From positions 1 to 64,000 of the forward strand of contig CAZLEF010000006.1 in assembly GCA_964558465.1 (NCBI GenBank): a DNA stretch of 64,000 nt, read 5' to 3'. The position numbers were made by a program, and so were the translations under genes. Under the pieces are notes generated by a model. The model made no database searches. It worked only from the letters and a program-made list of their open reading frames with translations, and was not told the DNA's origin. Origin of the DNA: JACJYC01 sp964558465 (GTDB lineage Bacteria > Bacteroidota > Bacteroidia > Chitinophagales > Saprospiraceae). The number at the start of each line of letters is the position of its first letter. Position 1 is the first letter of the stretch. Positions 1-8,986 of this stretch are shown piece after piece.

Positions 1-2
1 CC

Positions 3-1007
3 AGATTAATTGCGGAAGAAGATCCCCGGCGCTTTTTGAAAGGTTTTACGGGCGGCGCGATATTAGATGAAGTGCAACGGGTTCCCCATTTATTTTCCTA
101 TTTACAGGTTTTGGTAGATGAAAATAAACAACTGAAGTATATTCTGTCCGGCTCTCAGAATTTTCTGCTGATGGAAAAAATCACCCAATCTCTGGCAGGC
201 CGGGTGGGTATCCTGAACCTTTTGCCATTCAGTTTTGCAGAAATTGCATCCACTGAAAATCTCATCACCGACCTTGATTCATTTGCATGGCGGGGTGGTT
301 TTCCGGCACTTCACCAACAGGACATTCCCCGCGATATTTTTTTCAACAATTATATCCAGACCTACCTTGAAAGAGACGTGCGAACGCTAAAAAACGTGGG
401 CGATTTAACCGTATTTACCCGCTTTCTCCGGCTTTGTGCAGGGCGAGTCGGTCAACCGCTAAATTTAAGCAATTTGGCCAATGACCTGGGTCTGGCGGTC
501 AATACCGTAAAATCCTGGTTTTCCGTATTGGAGGCCTCCTATGTAATTTTTTACGTTTCGCCTTTTTACGAAAATTTCAGCAAACGCATGATCAAATCCC
601 CAAAGTTTTACTTTTTTGATACCGGCTTACTCTGTCATCTGCTGGGAGTTGCTTCGCCCAAACAATTGGAGACGCATCATTATCTCGGGAATATTATTGA
701 GAATACCATAATAACCGAACTCTATAAAAAACGATCAAATGCAGGCAAAAGGCCTGTGTTCTGGTTTTGGCAGGACCAACATGGCAATGAAGTTGATTTG
801 TTAATTGAAGAAGAAGGGAACCTTACAGCCATTGAAATAAAAAGCAGCCAAACTTATAATACCCGATTGGCGTCTGGTTTGTCCAAGTGGATTCAAGTCA
901 GTAACAAACTGACCTCAAAAAACTATATCGTTTATGCAGGCGTCCAATCTGTGGAATTTGAAAACATGGAATTGTTACCCTGGAACACGGCTTTGGAAAG
1001 GTTGTAG
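3..1007 (+). CDS. AAA-family ATPase with DUF4143 domain, 5' end missing
   Basis: The reading frame is open to the left edge, so only the C-terminal part of about 334 residues is present; the true start and the Walker A loop lie outside the window. The visible part begins just before a Walker B-like stretch (GAILDEVQRVP) and a sensor-like GSQNF motif, typical of the AAA_14 ATPase domain. The rest matches the DUF4143 layout, including YLERDVRTL, a winged-helix-like segment (LANDLGLAVNTVKSWFSVLE) and a PD-(D/E)XK-like core (NEVDLLIEEEGNLTAIEIKSS). The nuclease-like core is family knowledge; no cellular role is established for most members. It ends 14 bp from the convergent cytochrome gene. An in-frame TTG at 36 is not a credible start because the domain continues upstream of it. 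Confidence 0.8.
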   Translation, partial: RLIAEEDPRRFLKGFTGGAILDEVQRVPHLFSYLQVLVDENKQLKYILSGSQNFLLMEKITQSLAGRVGILNLLPFSFAEIASTENLITDLDSFAWRGGFPALHQQDIPRDIFFNNYIQTYLERDVRTLKNVGDLTVFTRFLRLCAGRVGQPLNLSNLANDLGLAVNTVKSWFSVLEASYVIFYVSPFYENFSKRMIKSPKFYFFDTGLLCHLLGVASPKQLETHHYLGNIIENTIITELYKKRSNAGKRPVFWFWQDQHGNEVDLLIEEEGNLTAIEIKSSQTYNTRLASGLSKWIQVSNKLTSKNYIVYAGVQSVEFENMELLPWNTALERL

Positions 1008-1021
1008 TCAATCAAACGTTT

Positions 1022-1549
1022 TTATTCCAGCTCCAAAATATACCATTCAATGGCATCCACATCCAGGTTGCTTCGCCGGCCGGTTTGTTCGGGCGCATAG
1101 TGGGTGGCCAGGTAATCCAGAATCTGGGTTTCCGAATCGCCAAGGTTCCATAATCCTTGGGTGGCCTGCATCCAGCGGATGGTTTCTTCCCAGCCTTCCC
1201 GGGTTGCTTTGTTCTGGGTGACCAGCTTGCCGGAATGGCAGCCGGTACAATTTTTCCGGACAGCTTCAAAACCATCGGCGTAGACGAGGCCTGTGGCCAC
1301 GTGGATGCCGTCCACTACCCTATCGCCGGATGTTTCCACCGTGTCGGCGGCAAGCGTTCCGGGGATGGCATCCGGCACAGGGGCGACGGGCGGTTTGCGA
1401 AAACCGGCATACAGCAAAAGAATGAAACAAGCGATGACAGAAGCCCCGGCCAGCCAGTTGAGGCGCTGCAGGCGATTGAGTAGCGCAGCCTTCTCGCGTT
1501 CCGTCAACTGTCTTGACTCAAGTTGCTGATTTTCATTGTTTTGAGTCAT
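1022..1549 (-). CDS. Membrane-tethered monoheme cytochrome c, SorB-like sulfite dehydrogenase subunit
   Basis: This 175-residue protein has a charged N-terminus, one membrane anchor (about residues 31-50), a linker, and a single heme c site CTGCH at residues 101-105, followed by a W-M pair that could supply the axial methionine. It resembles the cytochrome partner of sulfite dehydrogenases (SorB or the SoxD-like type), which takes electrons from the molybdenum subunit and passes them to the respiratory chain. The chosen ATG overlaps the stop of the molybdopterin gene by ATGA, implying translational coupling; an upstream in-frame codon at 1576 would extend it inside that gene. Residues are visible; the electron acceptor and exact substrate are inferred. 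Confidence 0.8.
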   Translation of the reverse strand: MTQNNENQQLESRQLTEREKAALLNRLQRLNWLAGASVIACFILLLYAGFRKPPVAPVPDAIPGTLAADTVETSGDRVVDGIHVATGLVYADGFEAVRKNCTGCHSGKLVTQNKATREGWEETIRWMQATQGLWNLGDSETQILDYLATHYAPEQTGRRSNLDVDAIEWYILELE

Positions 1550-2769
1550 ATCACTTTGACGGCTATCCGATGACAAGCGTTATTGAGATATCCCCCGGGG
1601 TTCCAACCCGGCAACAGCATAGGCTGGGAAATGCCGGAAGCGTCGACCGCGCGCGCCCAGACTTCGTAATATCCGCCGGCCGGAAAAGCGATTTCAGCGT
1701 CAAAATGTTGCCAGGCGTTCCGGTTGACTGGTCGGCTGAGGTTGCAGGATTTCCAGGTGGCGCCAAAGTCGATTGACCAGTAAACCGATTCAATTGTGGT
1801 GTCTCCTGCCCATGCGTGTCCGCGAACAGGGAGTTTTTGGTTCTTTTTGATGGTTGCCCCGGTTTTGGGGTAAGTGATGATGGACTTGACCGGCATCCGC
1901 TCGATAATGCACATGTCCTTATCTTCCACCTTGGCGCCGGGCGCAATTGGCCGGCAGGGCAGCCGGTAAGAATCACCGTTCATTTTGGGGCCGTCGTGCA
2001 CCTTGTTGCGGATGACGATACGGGACAGCCATTTTCCCGAACAGGAAGCCGGCCACCCGCCGAATACCAGCCTCAGCGGGTATCCGTTTAAATACGGGAT
2101 GTCGGCCCCGTTCATCGACCAGGCGATCAGGCTTTCGTCCTCGAGTGCTTTTGCCATGGGAACCCCCCGGGAGATGACCACCTCATCGCTACCGTTCAGA
2201 TGGGTGTCTTTGCCGTAATAACCGATATAAACCGCATCGCTTTTGATGCCGGCGTCATTTAATACATCCTTCAACCGGATGCCGGTCCAGGCGGCGCACC
2301 CTACCCCGCCCAAGTCCCATTGGTTGCCGTGGGTAGGCGGGTTAAACTCCTTGCGGCCATTTCCGGCGCACTCCAGCACCAGTTGGTAAGTATGCTTTTC
2401 AAATTTGGTCTTCAGATCGTTCAGGGAATAGGTTTTCTTTTGTTTGACGGATTCCCCTTCAATGGCGAGTGTCCAGGATTTGAGGTCGATTTTCTCCAAA
2501 ACCGGAGGGATGCCGTTGTTGCGCACAAAAAACTTGTCGTTGGGGGTCGCCTTGTCATCCAGCAAATGGGCGGGTGTTTCAGCGTTGACGGGCCGGTCGC
2601 CCAACAGGATCAAACCCGGGTGTTTGCCGGGAAGGTCCGTGTCGGCAACGGGAAAAAGGCGGTCGGGCGACCAGGAGAATGAACCTGGCAAAACGGCGGC
2701 TCCGAGAGAGAATAAAGCGCCGTTGCGGATAAAGTCGCGCCTGCTTTTGGAGGGTTGGTTCCTTTTCAT
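1546..2769 (-). CDS. Tat-exported sulfite-oxidase-family molybdopterin oxidoreductase
   Basis: This 407-residue protein begins with a twin-arginine signal (SRRDFIR at residues 9-15, then a hydrophobic stretch), so it should be exported folded. The molybdopterin domain follows, with the molybdenum-ligating cysteine in LECAGNGR (Cys134), and the C-terminal part matches the Mo-co oxidoreductase dimerisation domain. Together with the overlapping cytochrome gene it forms a SorAB-like unit that would oxidise sulfite to sulfate in the periplasm. I chose the ATG at 2769 rather than the longer frame from 2802 because it starts right before the Tat motif and because a TAnnTTTG promoter element lies at 2790-2797. 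Another small sulfoxide or thiosulfate-type substrate cannot be excluded from sequence. Confidence 0.85.
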   Translation of the reverse strand: MKRNQPSKSRRDFIRNGALFSLGAAVLPGSFSWSPDRLFPVADTDLPGKHPGLILLGDRPVNAETPAHLLDDKATPNDKFFVRNNGIPPVLEKIDLKSWTLAIEGESVKQKKTYSLNDLKTKFEKHTYQLVLECAGNGRKEFNPPTHGNQWDLGGVGCAAWTGIRLKDVLNDAGIKSDAVYIGYYGKDTHLNGSDEVVISRGVPMAKALEDESLIAWSMNGADIPYLNGYPLRLVFGGWPASCSGKWLSRIVIRNKVHDGPKMNGDSYRLPCRPIAPGAKVEDKDMCIIERMPVKSIITYPKTGATIKKNQKLPVRGHAWAGDTTIESVYWSIDFGATWKSCNLSRPVNRNAWQHFDAEIAFPAGGYYEVWARAVDASGISQPMLLPGWNPGGYLNNACHRIAVKVI

Positions 2770-2789
2770 GCAAAAACAATAATGATGCG

Positions 2790-2797
2790 CAAAGGTA
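2790..2797 (-). promoter_or_regulatory. Bacteroidota -7 promoter element for the sulfite dehydrogenase pair
   Basis: On the minus strand this reads TACCTTTG, an exact match to TAnnTTTG, 20 nt before the chosen start codon. No clear TTTG lies at the expected -33 distance, so only the -7 half is supported. Confidence 0.5.
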
Positions 2798-2814
2798 GGC
2801 ATTTTTAAAATCAG

Positions 2815-2848
2815 AAAACCCCCAGGAAGCTATCTCCCCGGAGGTTTT
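2815..2848 (-). terminator. Terminator-like hairpin after susD
   Basis: The minus strand carries AAAACCTCC and GGGGGTTTT arms (nine pairs, one G-T) around a 16-nt loop, followed by a U-rich stretch. It sits just downstream of the susD-like stop and upstream of the sulfite dehydrogenase promoter element, so it separates the two units. Confidence 0.5.
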
Positions 2849-2886
2849 CAATCCAATCGATAAAACAAGTCAATCTAAGCCGGTAT

Positions 2887-4356
2887 TTAAATATACCCGG
2901 GGTTTTGCACCAACGCTCCCTGGCTAAGGTCGATATCCCGCTGGGGGATCGGCCAGAGTTCGTGTTTGGGAGAAACAAAGTTTTTGCCCACCGCCTGCAT
3001 TACCTGCGCCACTCTGCCCTGCCGGACAAGGTCAAACCAACGGTGTTGCTCAAGGGCCAGTTCCACCCTGCGCTCATTCCAGATCCGGGTACGGAGCTGA
3101 TCCTTGTTCGTAACGGTCACATCCGGAAGGATATTCGGATTGCCTTTGCGCGCGCGCGCCCTGACCTGGTTGAGGTAAAGGAGGGCTTGTGCAGGTTTGT
3201 CATTTTCGTTGAGGGCCTCAGCCGCAATCAGCAGTACGTCGGCATAACGGATGAGGCGGATATTGCCCGGGCCGTTGCCGTTGCCGCCGGTATGTTCCGG
3301 CACCCAGGCTTTCTGGTTGTAGCGCTCGCCAACAATATCGGGGTTGTCCTGGACGACATCGGAGCCGTCGGGCAGGATTTCACCTACATAAAGGATGGTA
3401 GCATCCCTGCGGGGGTCGCCCGGTTCGTAGGCGGCTACCAGGTTGTCGGAAGGGCGGTTGAATCCCCAGCCCAGGTTTGGAGTACCTCTGACGCCCTGGA
3501 CCTCATTGTACTGGCTGCCGCCGCCGCCTGCATCGTAAGCCGCGGTCTGAACTTCAAAAACACTTTCCACCGAGTTCTCGCCAATCCGCTGAAAAAGTTT
3601 GGCATAATCGGGATACAAGCCGTACTGTCCGGAGTTGATCACGTCGAGCGCATATTTTTCAGCGTTTACATAGTCCTTGCGGGTGAGATAAACTTTGGCA
3701 AGCAGGCTTTGGGCGGCGCCTTTGGTGGCCCGGCCAAGGTCGGCGGTGGCGTGTTTGACCGGCAGGGACGAAATGGCGTCGGTCAGGTCCTGAATGATCT
3801 GGGTATAAACCTGTTCGACCGGCACGCGTTCCTGCAGGAATTCGTCGGCGCCAAGGGTTCGGGTGATCAGCGGCAGATCGCCAAACCAACGGACCAGGTT
3901 AAAATAATAATAGGCCCTAAGAAATTGGCATTCTCCCAGGAGCCGGGTTTTGAGGGCTTCGTCCATTTCAATAGCGGGGATATTGTCAATGGCAAGATTG
4001 GCCCTGAAGATACCTGTGAAATAACCACTCCAAACCGTAAGCGGCGCGAGGTTGCTGGGGGTATGCGTAAAATCATCGAGTTCCTGCAAAAAGAAGGCAT
4101 CTGCGGGAAAACTTCCTTTGTCGGCGTCGTCTGAGGCGATATCCGTCATGCCGATATAACTGAACACGTGCACTTCCCAATTGCGCAGGAAGCTGTATAC
4201 CGCGTTGGTCGCTAATTCAGCATGTTCTGCGGTTTGAAAAAAGTTTTCCAATGTAATGACCACTTTGGGTTTGCGATCCAGTACTTCCTCCGCACAACCT
4301 GAGAAACCCAAGGCAAGAATGGTCAGGATAGATAGCGTAAAAATTTTGGAGGTCAT
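2887..4356 (-). CDS. SusD/RagB-family glycan-binding outer-membrane lipoprotein
   Basis: This 489-residue protein has a lipoprotein signal peptide ending in LGFSGC and the usual SusD body: N-terminal tetratricopeptide-like helices (FLRAYYYFNLVRWFGDLPL), an RYADVLLIAAEALNE stretch and the typical C-terminus (ERRVELALEQHRWFDLVRQG, then WPIPQRDIDLSQGALVQNPGY). It would cap the SusC channel and bind oligosaccharides at the cell surface. I start it at the ATG at 4356, where the signal peptide begins; the frame from 4395 would overlap the susC gene. It lies 25 bp after susC and is the last gene of the glucan locus. Substrate is inferred from the hydrolases upstream. Confidence 0.93.
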   Translation of the reverse strand: MTSKIFTLSILTILALGFSGCAEEVLDRKPKVVITLENFFQTAEHAELATNAVYSFLRNWEVHVFSYIGMTDIASDDADKGSFPADAFFLQELDDFTHTPSNLAPLTVWSGYFTGIFRANLAIDNIPAIEMDEALKTRLLGECQFLRAYYYFNLVRWFGDLPLITRTLGADEFLQERVPVEQVYTQIIQDLTDAISSLPVKHATADLGRATKGAAQSLLAKVYLTRKDYVNAEKYALDVINSGQYGLYPDYAKLFQRIGENSVESVFEVQTAAYDAGGGGSQYNEVQGVRGTPNLGWGFNRPSDNLVAAYEPGDPRRDATILYVGEILPDGSDVVQDNPDIVGERYNQKAWVPEHTGGNGNGPGNIRLIRYADVLLIAAEALNENDKPAQALLYLNQVRARARKGNPNILPDVTVTNKDQLRTRIWNERRVELALEQHRWFDLVRQGRVAQVMQAVGKNFVSPKHELWPIPQRDIDLSQGALVQNPGYI

Positions 4357-4381
4357 GATGTATACTATTTTTGAGGAATTG

Positions 4382-7357
4382 TTAAAATGAAACATTTATG
4401 CCGGCAAGCCAGGTTTTGGCAATCGGGTATTCCCCGGTGTCAATGCCGACATCAAAGACATTGCTGTTATAAATCTCGGGTGAAAACCCGGTAAATTTTT
4501 GCCAGGTATACGGGTTCGTTGCGCTGATGTACACCCTGAACTGGCTCAACTTCAGTTTGCCGAGCAGGGCTGGAGGCAAAGAATACCCCAATTGGACGCT
4601 GCGCAGGCGGAGAAAATCCCCATCCTCAATGAATCGCTCGGAGAATTCGTAGTTAATGCCGGAAGTCGTTACGCGGGGTTCCTTGTTGCTGGTACCTTCT
4701 CCGTTCCAGCGGTCGAGGTAAATCGCCTCAAAATTATAGAGACCAAAACGTCCCATTCGCTTGGCATTCACAAGTTCATTGCCGGATTGGCCGTTGAATT
4801 CGACGACAAAGTCAATGCCCGAAAATTCAAGGCCGCCGGAGAAGCTGTAGATGGCATTGGGCGTGGGGTTGCCGATGAGGGTCCTGTCGTCGGGGGTGAT
4901 GGCGCCGTCGCCGTTGGTGTCGGCGAATCGGAGATCGCCGACCACCTGGTTGCCCAACCTCGGGAATTGTGCCAGTTCGTTTTCATTCTGGAAAACACCG
5001 TCTACCTGATATCCGTAAAAAGCGCCAACCGGCCAGCCCGCCTGGGAATTGGTGGCCAGTTGCCCTCCCGGCAATCCGCCGCCGCCAAAAAGATCGCTGC
5101 CCTGGTCATCTACTTTCAGGACTTCGTTATTCAGTAAGGACACTACTGCACCCAGGTGGTAACTCAGTTTGCCGGACAACCTTTGCTGCCAGTTCAGGCC
5201 AAAATCAAAACCGGTATTCCGGATCTTCGCCGTGTTTTGCGCAGGTGCGTCTGCGCCCAGGTAATCGGGGATCGGCGTTTCGTACAGAACGCCGTCGGAA
5301 ACGCGGTGAAAATAATCCACTTCCGCCTGGAATTTATTGTCGAACAAACCAATCTCCAGGCCGATATCGGATTGGGTGGTTTCTTCCCATTGCAAATCGG
5401 GGTTGGACAGCTTGGTGACCGTGGCGCCGTTGTTGAGGGTTTCATTGGGGCCGAATACAGCCCCTTGATTCAGTTGCACCAGGGAAGTATATTCAAAATC
5501 CCCGATCCGGTCGTTGCCGGTTATACCCCAGCTTGCGCGCAGTTTCAGCCGGCTCAGGAACGGAATATCCGCCAGGAAAGGTTCGTTGGTCAGGTTCCAA
5601 CCCAAAGCAACCGAAGGAAAGAACCCGTAACGGTTGTTTTTGCCGAACCGGGTAGACCCATCCACCCGCGAAGAAAACGTGAATAAATAACGGTCGAGCA
5701 GGCTGTAATTGGCGCGGAAAAGATAGGAGATCATCGCCCAGTCGCCGCCAACGCCGTTAAAATTGGATTCGGTGCCCTGCTCGCCTGCGCTCAGGTATTG
5801 GAGTTCTTCGGATTCGTCAACAAAATTGCGCCGTGCGCCGCCCAGGAATTCCGCAAAATTATCCTGAACCGTCATCCCTGCAACGGCGTCGATCCGGTGA
5901 ATATCCCAGGTACGGTTATAAGCCAGTGTATTTTCCCACAACCAGTTGCGACTTCTGGCTGAGTTGACATTGAGTACGTTCTGGATATTTTGCTGGATGG
6001 CCGACACAAAAAAAACGGGCACAAATGATTTGCCGTCGGAATAAAGAAAGTCAAGGCCGATATTGGATTTAAACGTAAACCCGTTCAGAAATTTGATGTC
6101 CAGATAGGCGTTTCCAACAGCCCGGTACCCGTTTTGGTAGTTATCGTTGTAAAAAATACTGGCTTCTGCATTTGCGGAAGAAGAATAAACGGAGGCATCC
6201 CCGAATTTGCCCAGTGAATCGATGGGCGGGGTTAACGGGTCGGCCCGCAATGCGGTATTCAGAACGCCTGCCCCGATCTTCTGGTGGGTATGCACCAGGG
6301 CGAGGTTATGACCGAACCTCAGATAAGGTTTCAATTGATAATCGTTATTGAACCGAAGCGTAAACCGCTCAAAGTCGGAGCCGCGGATTATGCCTTCCTG
6401 CTGAAAATAATTGGCGCTGATGCTGTACGCCATTTTCTGAGTGCCGCCGGTAAAACTGACCTGATAATTCTGCATGGGCGCTTGCTGGAAGATAACATCC
6501 TGCCAATCCGTGCCTTCTCCGAAAACAGAGGGATTTTCGAACGGCGCTTTCCGGCCTTCATTGACGGACAGTTCGTTGGCAAGCGTAGCGTATTCCACCC
6601 CGTTGGTCAGGTCAATTTTTTTGATGACATCCTGGAAACCTCGGTAAGCAGAGACACTTACCTGGGCATCGCGGTCAAAGCTTCCCCTTTTGGTCGTGAC
6701 GATGATCACGCCGTTGGCGCCCCTTGCACCGTAAATAGCCGTGGCCGAAGCGTCTTTCAGGATGGAAACATTCTCAACGTCCTGCAGATTGACAAATGTG
6801 ATGTCGTTCACGATCATGCCGTCCACCACATATAATGGGTCGGCTCCGCGAAACGACCCTACGCCGCGGACGCGGATGATGGCGTCTGCTCCGGGTTCGC
6901 CCGAAGCGGGGGTGACCTGCACACCGGAAACCTTGCCCTGGAGCGCCTGGCCTAAGGAGGCGGTTGGGATGCGGGTGATCTGGTCGGATTCGACGCGGGC
7001 GACAGACCCCGTCAGGTCGCTTTTGCGCGTGACCCCGTAACCCACCACCACGACTTCGCCCAATAACTCTGTTTCCAGATCAAGGCTGACATTCAGTATG
7101 GAACGCCCGTTGATCGGTTCTTCCTTTGTAATGTAACCAACGTAAGAAAAGACCAGGGTGTCGCTGGCCTTGGGCGCCTCGATCGCAAAGTCTCCGTCTA
7201 TCCCGGTAATGGCGCCCAACTGGGTGTTTTTTACCTGGATATTGACCCCGATCAGGACCCCATCGGAGGAACTGACGACCCCGGAAACCTGATGCTGGGC
7301 CGACATTGCAGCCGGCAGCAGTAAAACAATGGCTGTAAGTGTAAGTATGTTTTTCAT
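4382..7357 (-). CDS. SusC/RagA-family TonB-dependent outer-membrane transporter
   Basis: This 991-residue protein has a signal peptide (cleavage near AMSAQ), a carboxypeptidase-regulatory-like beta-sandwich (about residues 22-100), and the SusC plug with its VVVVGYG and GADAIIRVRGVGSF...PLYVVDG motifs. A large beta-barrel follows, ending in the aromatic residue of LAGINVSF. It would import oligosaccharides through the outer membrane using TonB energy together with the adjacent SusD. The start at 7357 is chosen because the signal peptide begins there; the longer frame from 7417 overlaps the hydrolase gene upstream. The 49-bp gap holds a near-match to the -7 promoter element (TTCCTTTG), so some independent transcription is possible. 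Confidence 0.95.
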   Translation of the reverse strand: MKNILTLTAIVLLLPAAMSAQHQVSGVVSSSDGVLIGVNIQVKNTQLGAITGIDGDFAIEAPKASDTLVFSYVGYITKEEPINGRSILNVSLDLETELLGEVVVVGYGVTRKSDLTGSVARVESDQITRIPTASLGQALQGKVSGVQVTPASGEPGADAIIRVRGVGSFRGADPLYVVDGMIVNDITFVNLQDVENVSILKDASATAIYGARGANGVIIVTTKRGSFDRDAQVSVSAYRGFQDVIKKIDLTNGVEYATLANELSVNEGRKAPFENPSVFGEGTDWQDVIFQQAPMQNYQVSFTGGTQKMAYSISANYFQQEGIIRGSDFERFTLRFNNDYQLKPYLRFGHNLALVHTHQKIGAGVLNTALRADPLTPPIDSLGKFGDASVYSSSANAEASIFYNDNYQNGYRAVGNAYLDIKFLNGFTFKSNIGLDFLYSDGKSFVPVFFVSAIQQNIQNVLNVNSARSRNWLWENTLAYNRTWDIHRIDAVAGMTVQDNFAEFLGGARRNFVDESEELQYLSAGEQGTESNFNGVGGDWAMISYLFRANYSLLDRYLFTFSSRVDGSTRFGKNNRYGFFPSVALGWNLTNEPFLADIPFLSRLKLRASWGITGNDRIGDFEYTSLVQLNQGAVFGPNETLNNGATVTKLSNPDLQWEETTQSDIGLEIGLFDNKFQAEVDYFHRVSDGVLYETPIPDYLGADAPAQNTAKIRNTGFDFGLNWQQRLSGKLSYHLGAVVSLLNNEVLKVDDQGSDLFGGGGLPGGQLATNSQAGWPVGAFYGYQVDGVFQNENELAQFPRLGNQVVGDLRFADTNGDGAITPDDRTLIGNPTPNAIYSFSGGLEFSGIDFVVEFNGQSGNELVNAKRMGRFGLYNFEAIYLDRWNGEGTSNKEPRVTTSGINYEFSERFIEDGDFLRLRSVQLGYSLPPALLGKLKLSQFRVYISATNPYTWQKFTGFSPEIYNSNVFDVGIDTGEYPIAKTWLAGINVSF

Positions 7358-7406
7358 AATGAATGAATTATATAAGCTGGACAAAGGAAATGTGCGAATG
7401 TGACGG

Positions 7407-8801
7407 TCATTTTTCATCCAGCCAGCCTCCTGTAAAGCCGGCCTGTTTTAATCCGTTCCGAATGTAGGGGTTCTTTTTCATTACTTCCCAGACCAGGCCT
7501 GAAAGGTGATTCTCGGTCTGGATGAGGATCGGGCCCTGATCAATGCCGAGGTAGTCCTTGTCGAACCAACCGTTTTCGCAACCTTCACAAAAAGTGTAAC
7601 TCAGGTTGAAAGCGTCTTTGAACCCATATTCCTGCACCAGTTGTCCGTAATATCTGTTCCACATATTTTCCAGCGCCGGAATACAAATCTCAGGGGCAAA
7701 TGGTACGGAACCTCCGGCTGCGGTCGGCGCCAGGGTTCCATCGTCATCGATATAGATGGCCGAAGCGCCTCTGGCAGAATACTCTTTGAAAGGGATGGTA
7801 TCGCCTTTGTATAACCTTTTTTCCCATTTGGGGCCATCACAAGCCGTCAGACCCCATTGATCTTCCCCATAACCTTCAAACCGGCCGGGATTTTCAAGGC
7901 AATACGCCCTGTTGGCGTAGGTGGCCCGCCTGGAGTTCTCAAAATAATCGATTCCTTTTTCTTTCATATAAGGGTCGGTGATTCCCCTGAAATCCAGGTA
8001 CATCTGGCTGTACTGGTGACCGAACAGGGGTGAAAAATTGAGGTGTTCCTGGCTCTGGTAGGTGGTCCACTCATAGGTTTCGCACCATTTTGCCCAGGAT
8101 TCAGGCGGGATGGAATGGGTTGGCGAGCCAATGGCCAGCACCAGCAGGATCATGGCTTCATTGTAACCGTGCCATTCGGCGTCCAGAAAACCTTTTTCAG
8201 GATGCCAGCCCATGCTGAGTTTACCCGCTTCGTTCAGCGCCCAGTCCCATTCAACCCGCCGGTATAAGGCATCCGCTACGGAACGGATCTTTTCTTCTGT
8301 TTCGTTTTGTTTGTCAAAATAGGATTGTACCGACAAAACGCCCGCCATCAGAAGGCCGGTGTCGATGGTGGAAAGTTCAACTTGTTTGAAACGTTTTGCG
8401 TCGTTGGTGTTCAGAAAATGGTAGAAAAGTCCTTTGTACCCACTCACTCCTGTCGCTTCAGGGCCCTGCGGCAGGCCCCACAAAGTTTCCAGCGTTTTTA
8501 GCACCCGTTCTGCAGCCTGATCGCGGCTGACAAATCCTTTTTCGGCGCCAATGATATAGGCTGTCAGCCCAAAACCAGTGGCGGCTATGCTTGAAAAATT
8601 ATCCGTTGGATAGCGGTCGGGGATCTGGAAATTATCCCTATGCGCCAGATCCCAGAAAAACTGAAAAGTCCTTTTTTGCAGTTCCTCCATTGAAAATGGC
8701 ACGCCTGCAATGGTTTGTTCGGGTGGGGCTGCCGGCCGGGAACAGCAGGACAGCAAGATCAGAAATGCCGTGCAGATGCATGCCCGGGACAGTATTCTCA
8801 T
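7407..8801 (-). CDS. Glucoamylase-like (GH144-type) lipoprotein glycoside hydrolase
   Basis: This 464-residue protein has a lipoprotein signal (hydrophobic core, then LLSCCS), then an all-helical (alpha/alpha)6-type hydrolase domain of the Glycoamylase family (FFWDLAHRDN, SIAATGFGLTAYIIGAEKG, YNEAMILLVLAIGSPTHSIP, PTAAGGSVPFAPEICIPAL, IDQGPILIQTENHLSGLVWEVM). In Bacteroidota this family includes GH144 endo-beta-1,2-glucanases; the assignment is by family resemblance. As a lipoprotein it would act in the periplasm or on the outer surface, shortening glucan brought in or presented by SusCD. It is a paralogue of the secreted hydrolase at 11748-13616, sharing the same motifs but lacking the FN3 and sorting domains. 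Glucoamylase-like activity on another beta-glucan is the main alternative. Confidence 0.85.
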   Translation of the reverse strand: MRILSRACICTAFLILLSCCSRPAAPPEQTIAGVPFSMEELQKRTFQFFWDLAHRDNFQIPDRYPTDNFSSIAATGFGLTAYIIGAEKGFVSRDQAAERVLKTLETLWGLPQGPEATGVSGYKGLFYHFLNTNDAKRFKQVELSTIDTGLLMAGVLSVQSYFDKQNETEEKIRSVADALYRRVEWDWALNEAGKLSMGWHPEKGFLDAEWHGYNEAMILLVLAIGSPTHSIPPESWAKWCETYEWTTYQSQEHLNFSPLFGHQYSQMYLDFRGITDPYMKEKGIDYFENSRRATYANRAYCLENPGRFEGYGEDQWGLTACDGPKWEKRLYKGDTIPFKEYSARGASAIYIDDDGTLAPTAAGGSVPFAPEICIPALENMWNRYYGQLVQEYGFKDAFNLSYTFCEGCENGWFDKDYLGIDQGPILIQTENHLSGLVWEVMKKNPYIRNGLKQAGFTGGWLDEK

Positions 8802-8903
8802 AATGCATGGTTGAGTGTGGAGAAAAAAATAACAGCTATTATGCCGGCGCTGTGCAAATAGGATAAAGAGCGGGTGAAGCAGTCATTTTAGCCGCAGATC
8901 ATA

Positions 8904-8934
8904 CGGATCGAACGGATTTGATCTGTTCGATCCG
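8904..8934. repeat. Perfect 10-bp inverted repeat in the glucan operon
   Basis: CGGATCGAAC (8904-8913) and GTTCGATCCG (8925-8934) are perfect inverted arms around an 11-nt loop, inside the 185-bp gap between the surface-protein gene and the lipoprotein hydrolase gene. There is no U-run after it on the minus strand, so it is not a standard terminator. It could be a processing or stability hairpin or a protein-binding palindrome. The rest of the gap shows nothing else. Confidence 0.5.
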
Positions 8935-8986
8935 CAAAACCCGCGGCCAATTGGAAAACTTCATCTTTTAATATGAAGTGTACAAA

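Noticed and set aside
3..1007. AAA/DUF4143 protein as part of a defence or toxin system
   Set aside because: The gene is truncated by the window edge and nothing visible beside it supports a defence role.
2905..4134. Long plus-strand frame of 409 codons opposite the SusD gene
   Set aside because: It is a mirror frame of a clear SusD gene and has no signal, domain or family resemblance.
8904..8934. Inverted repeat as an intrinsic terminator splitting the glucan operon
   Set aside because: No U-run follows the stem on the coding strand.
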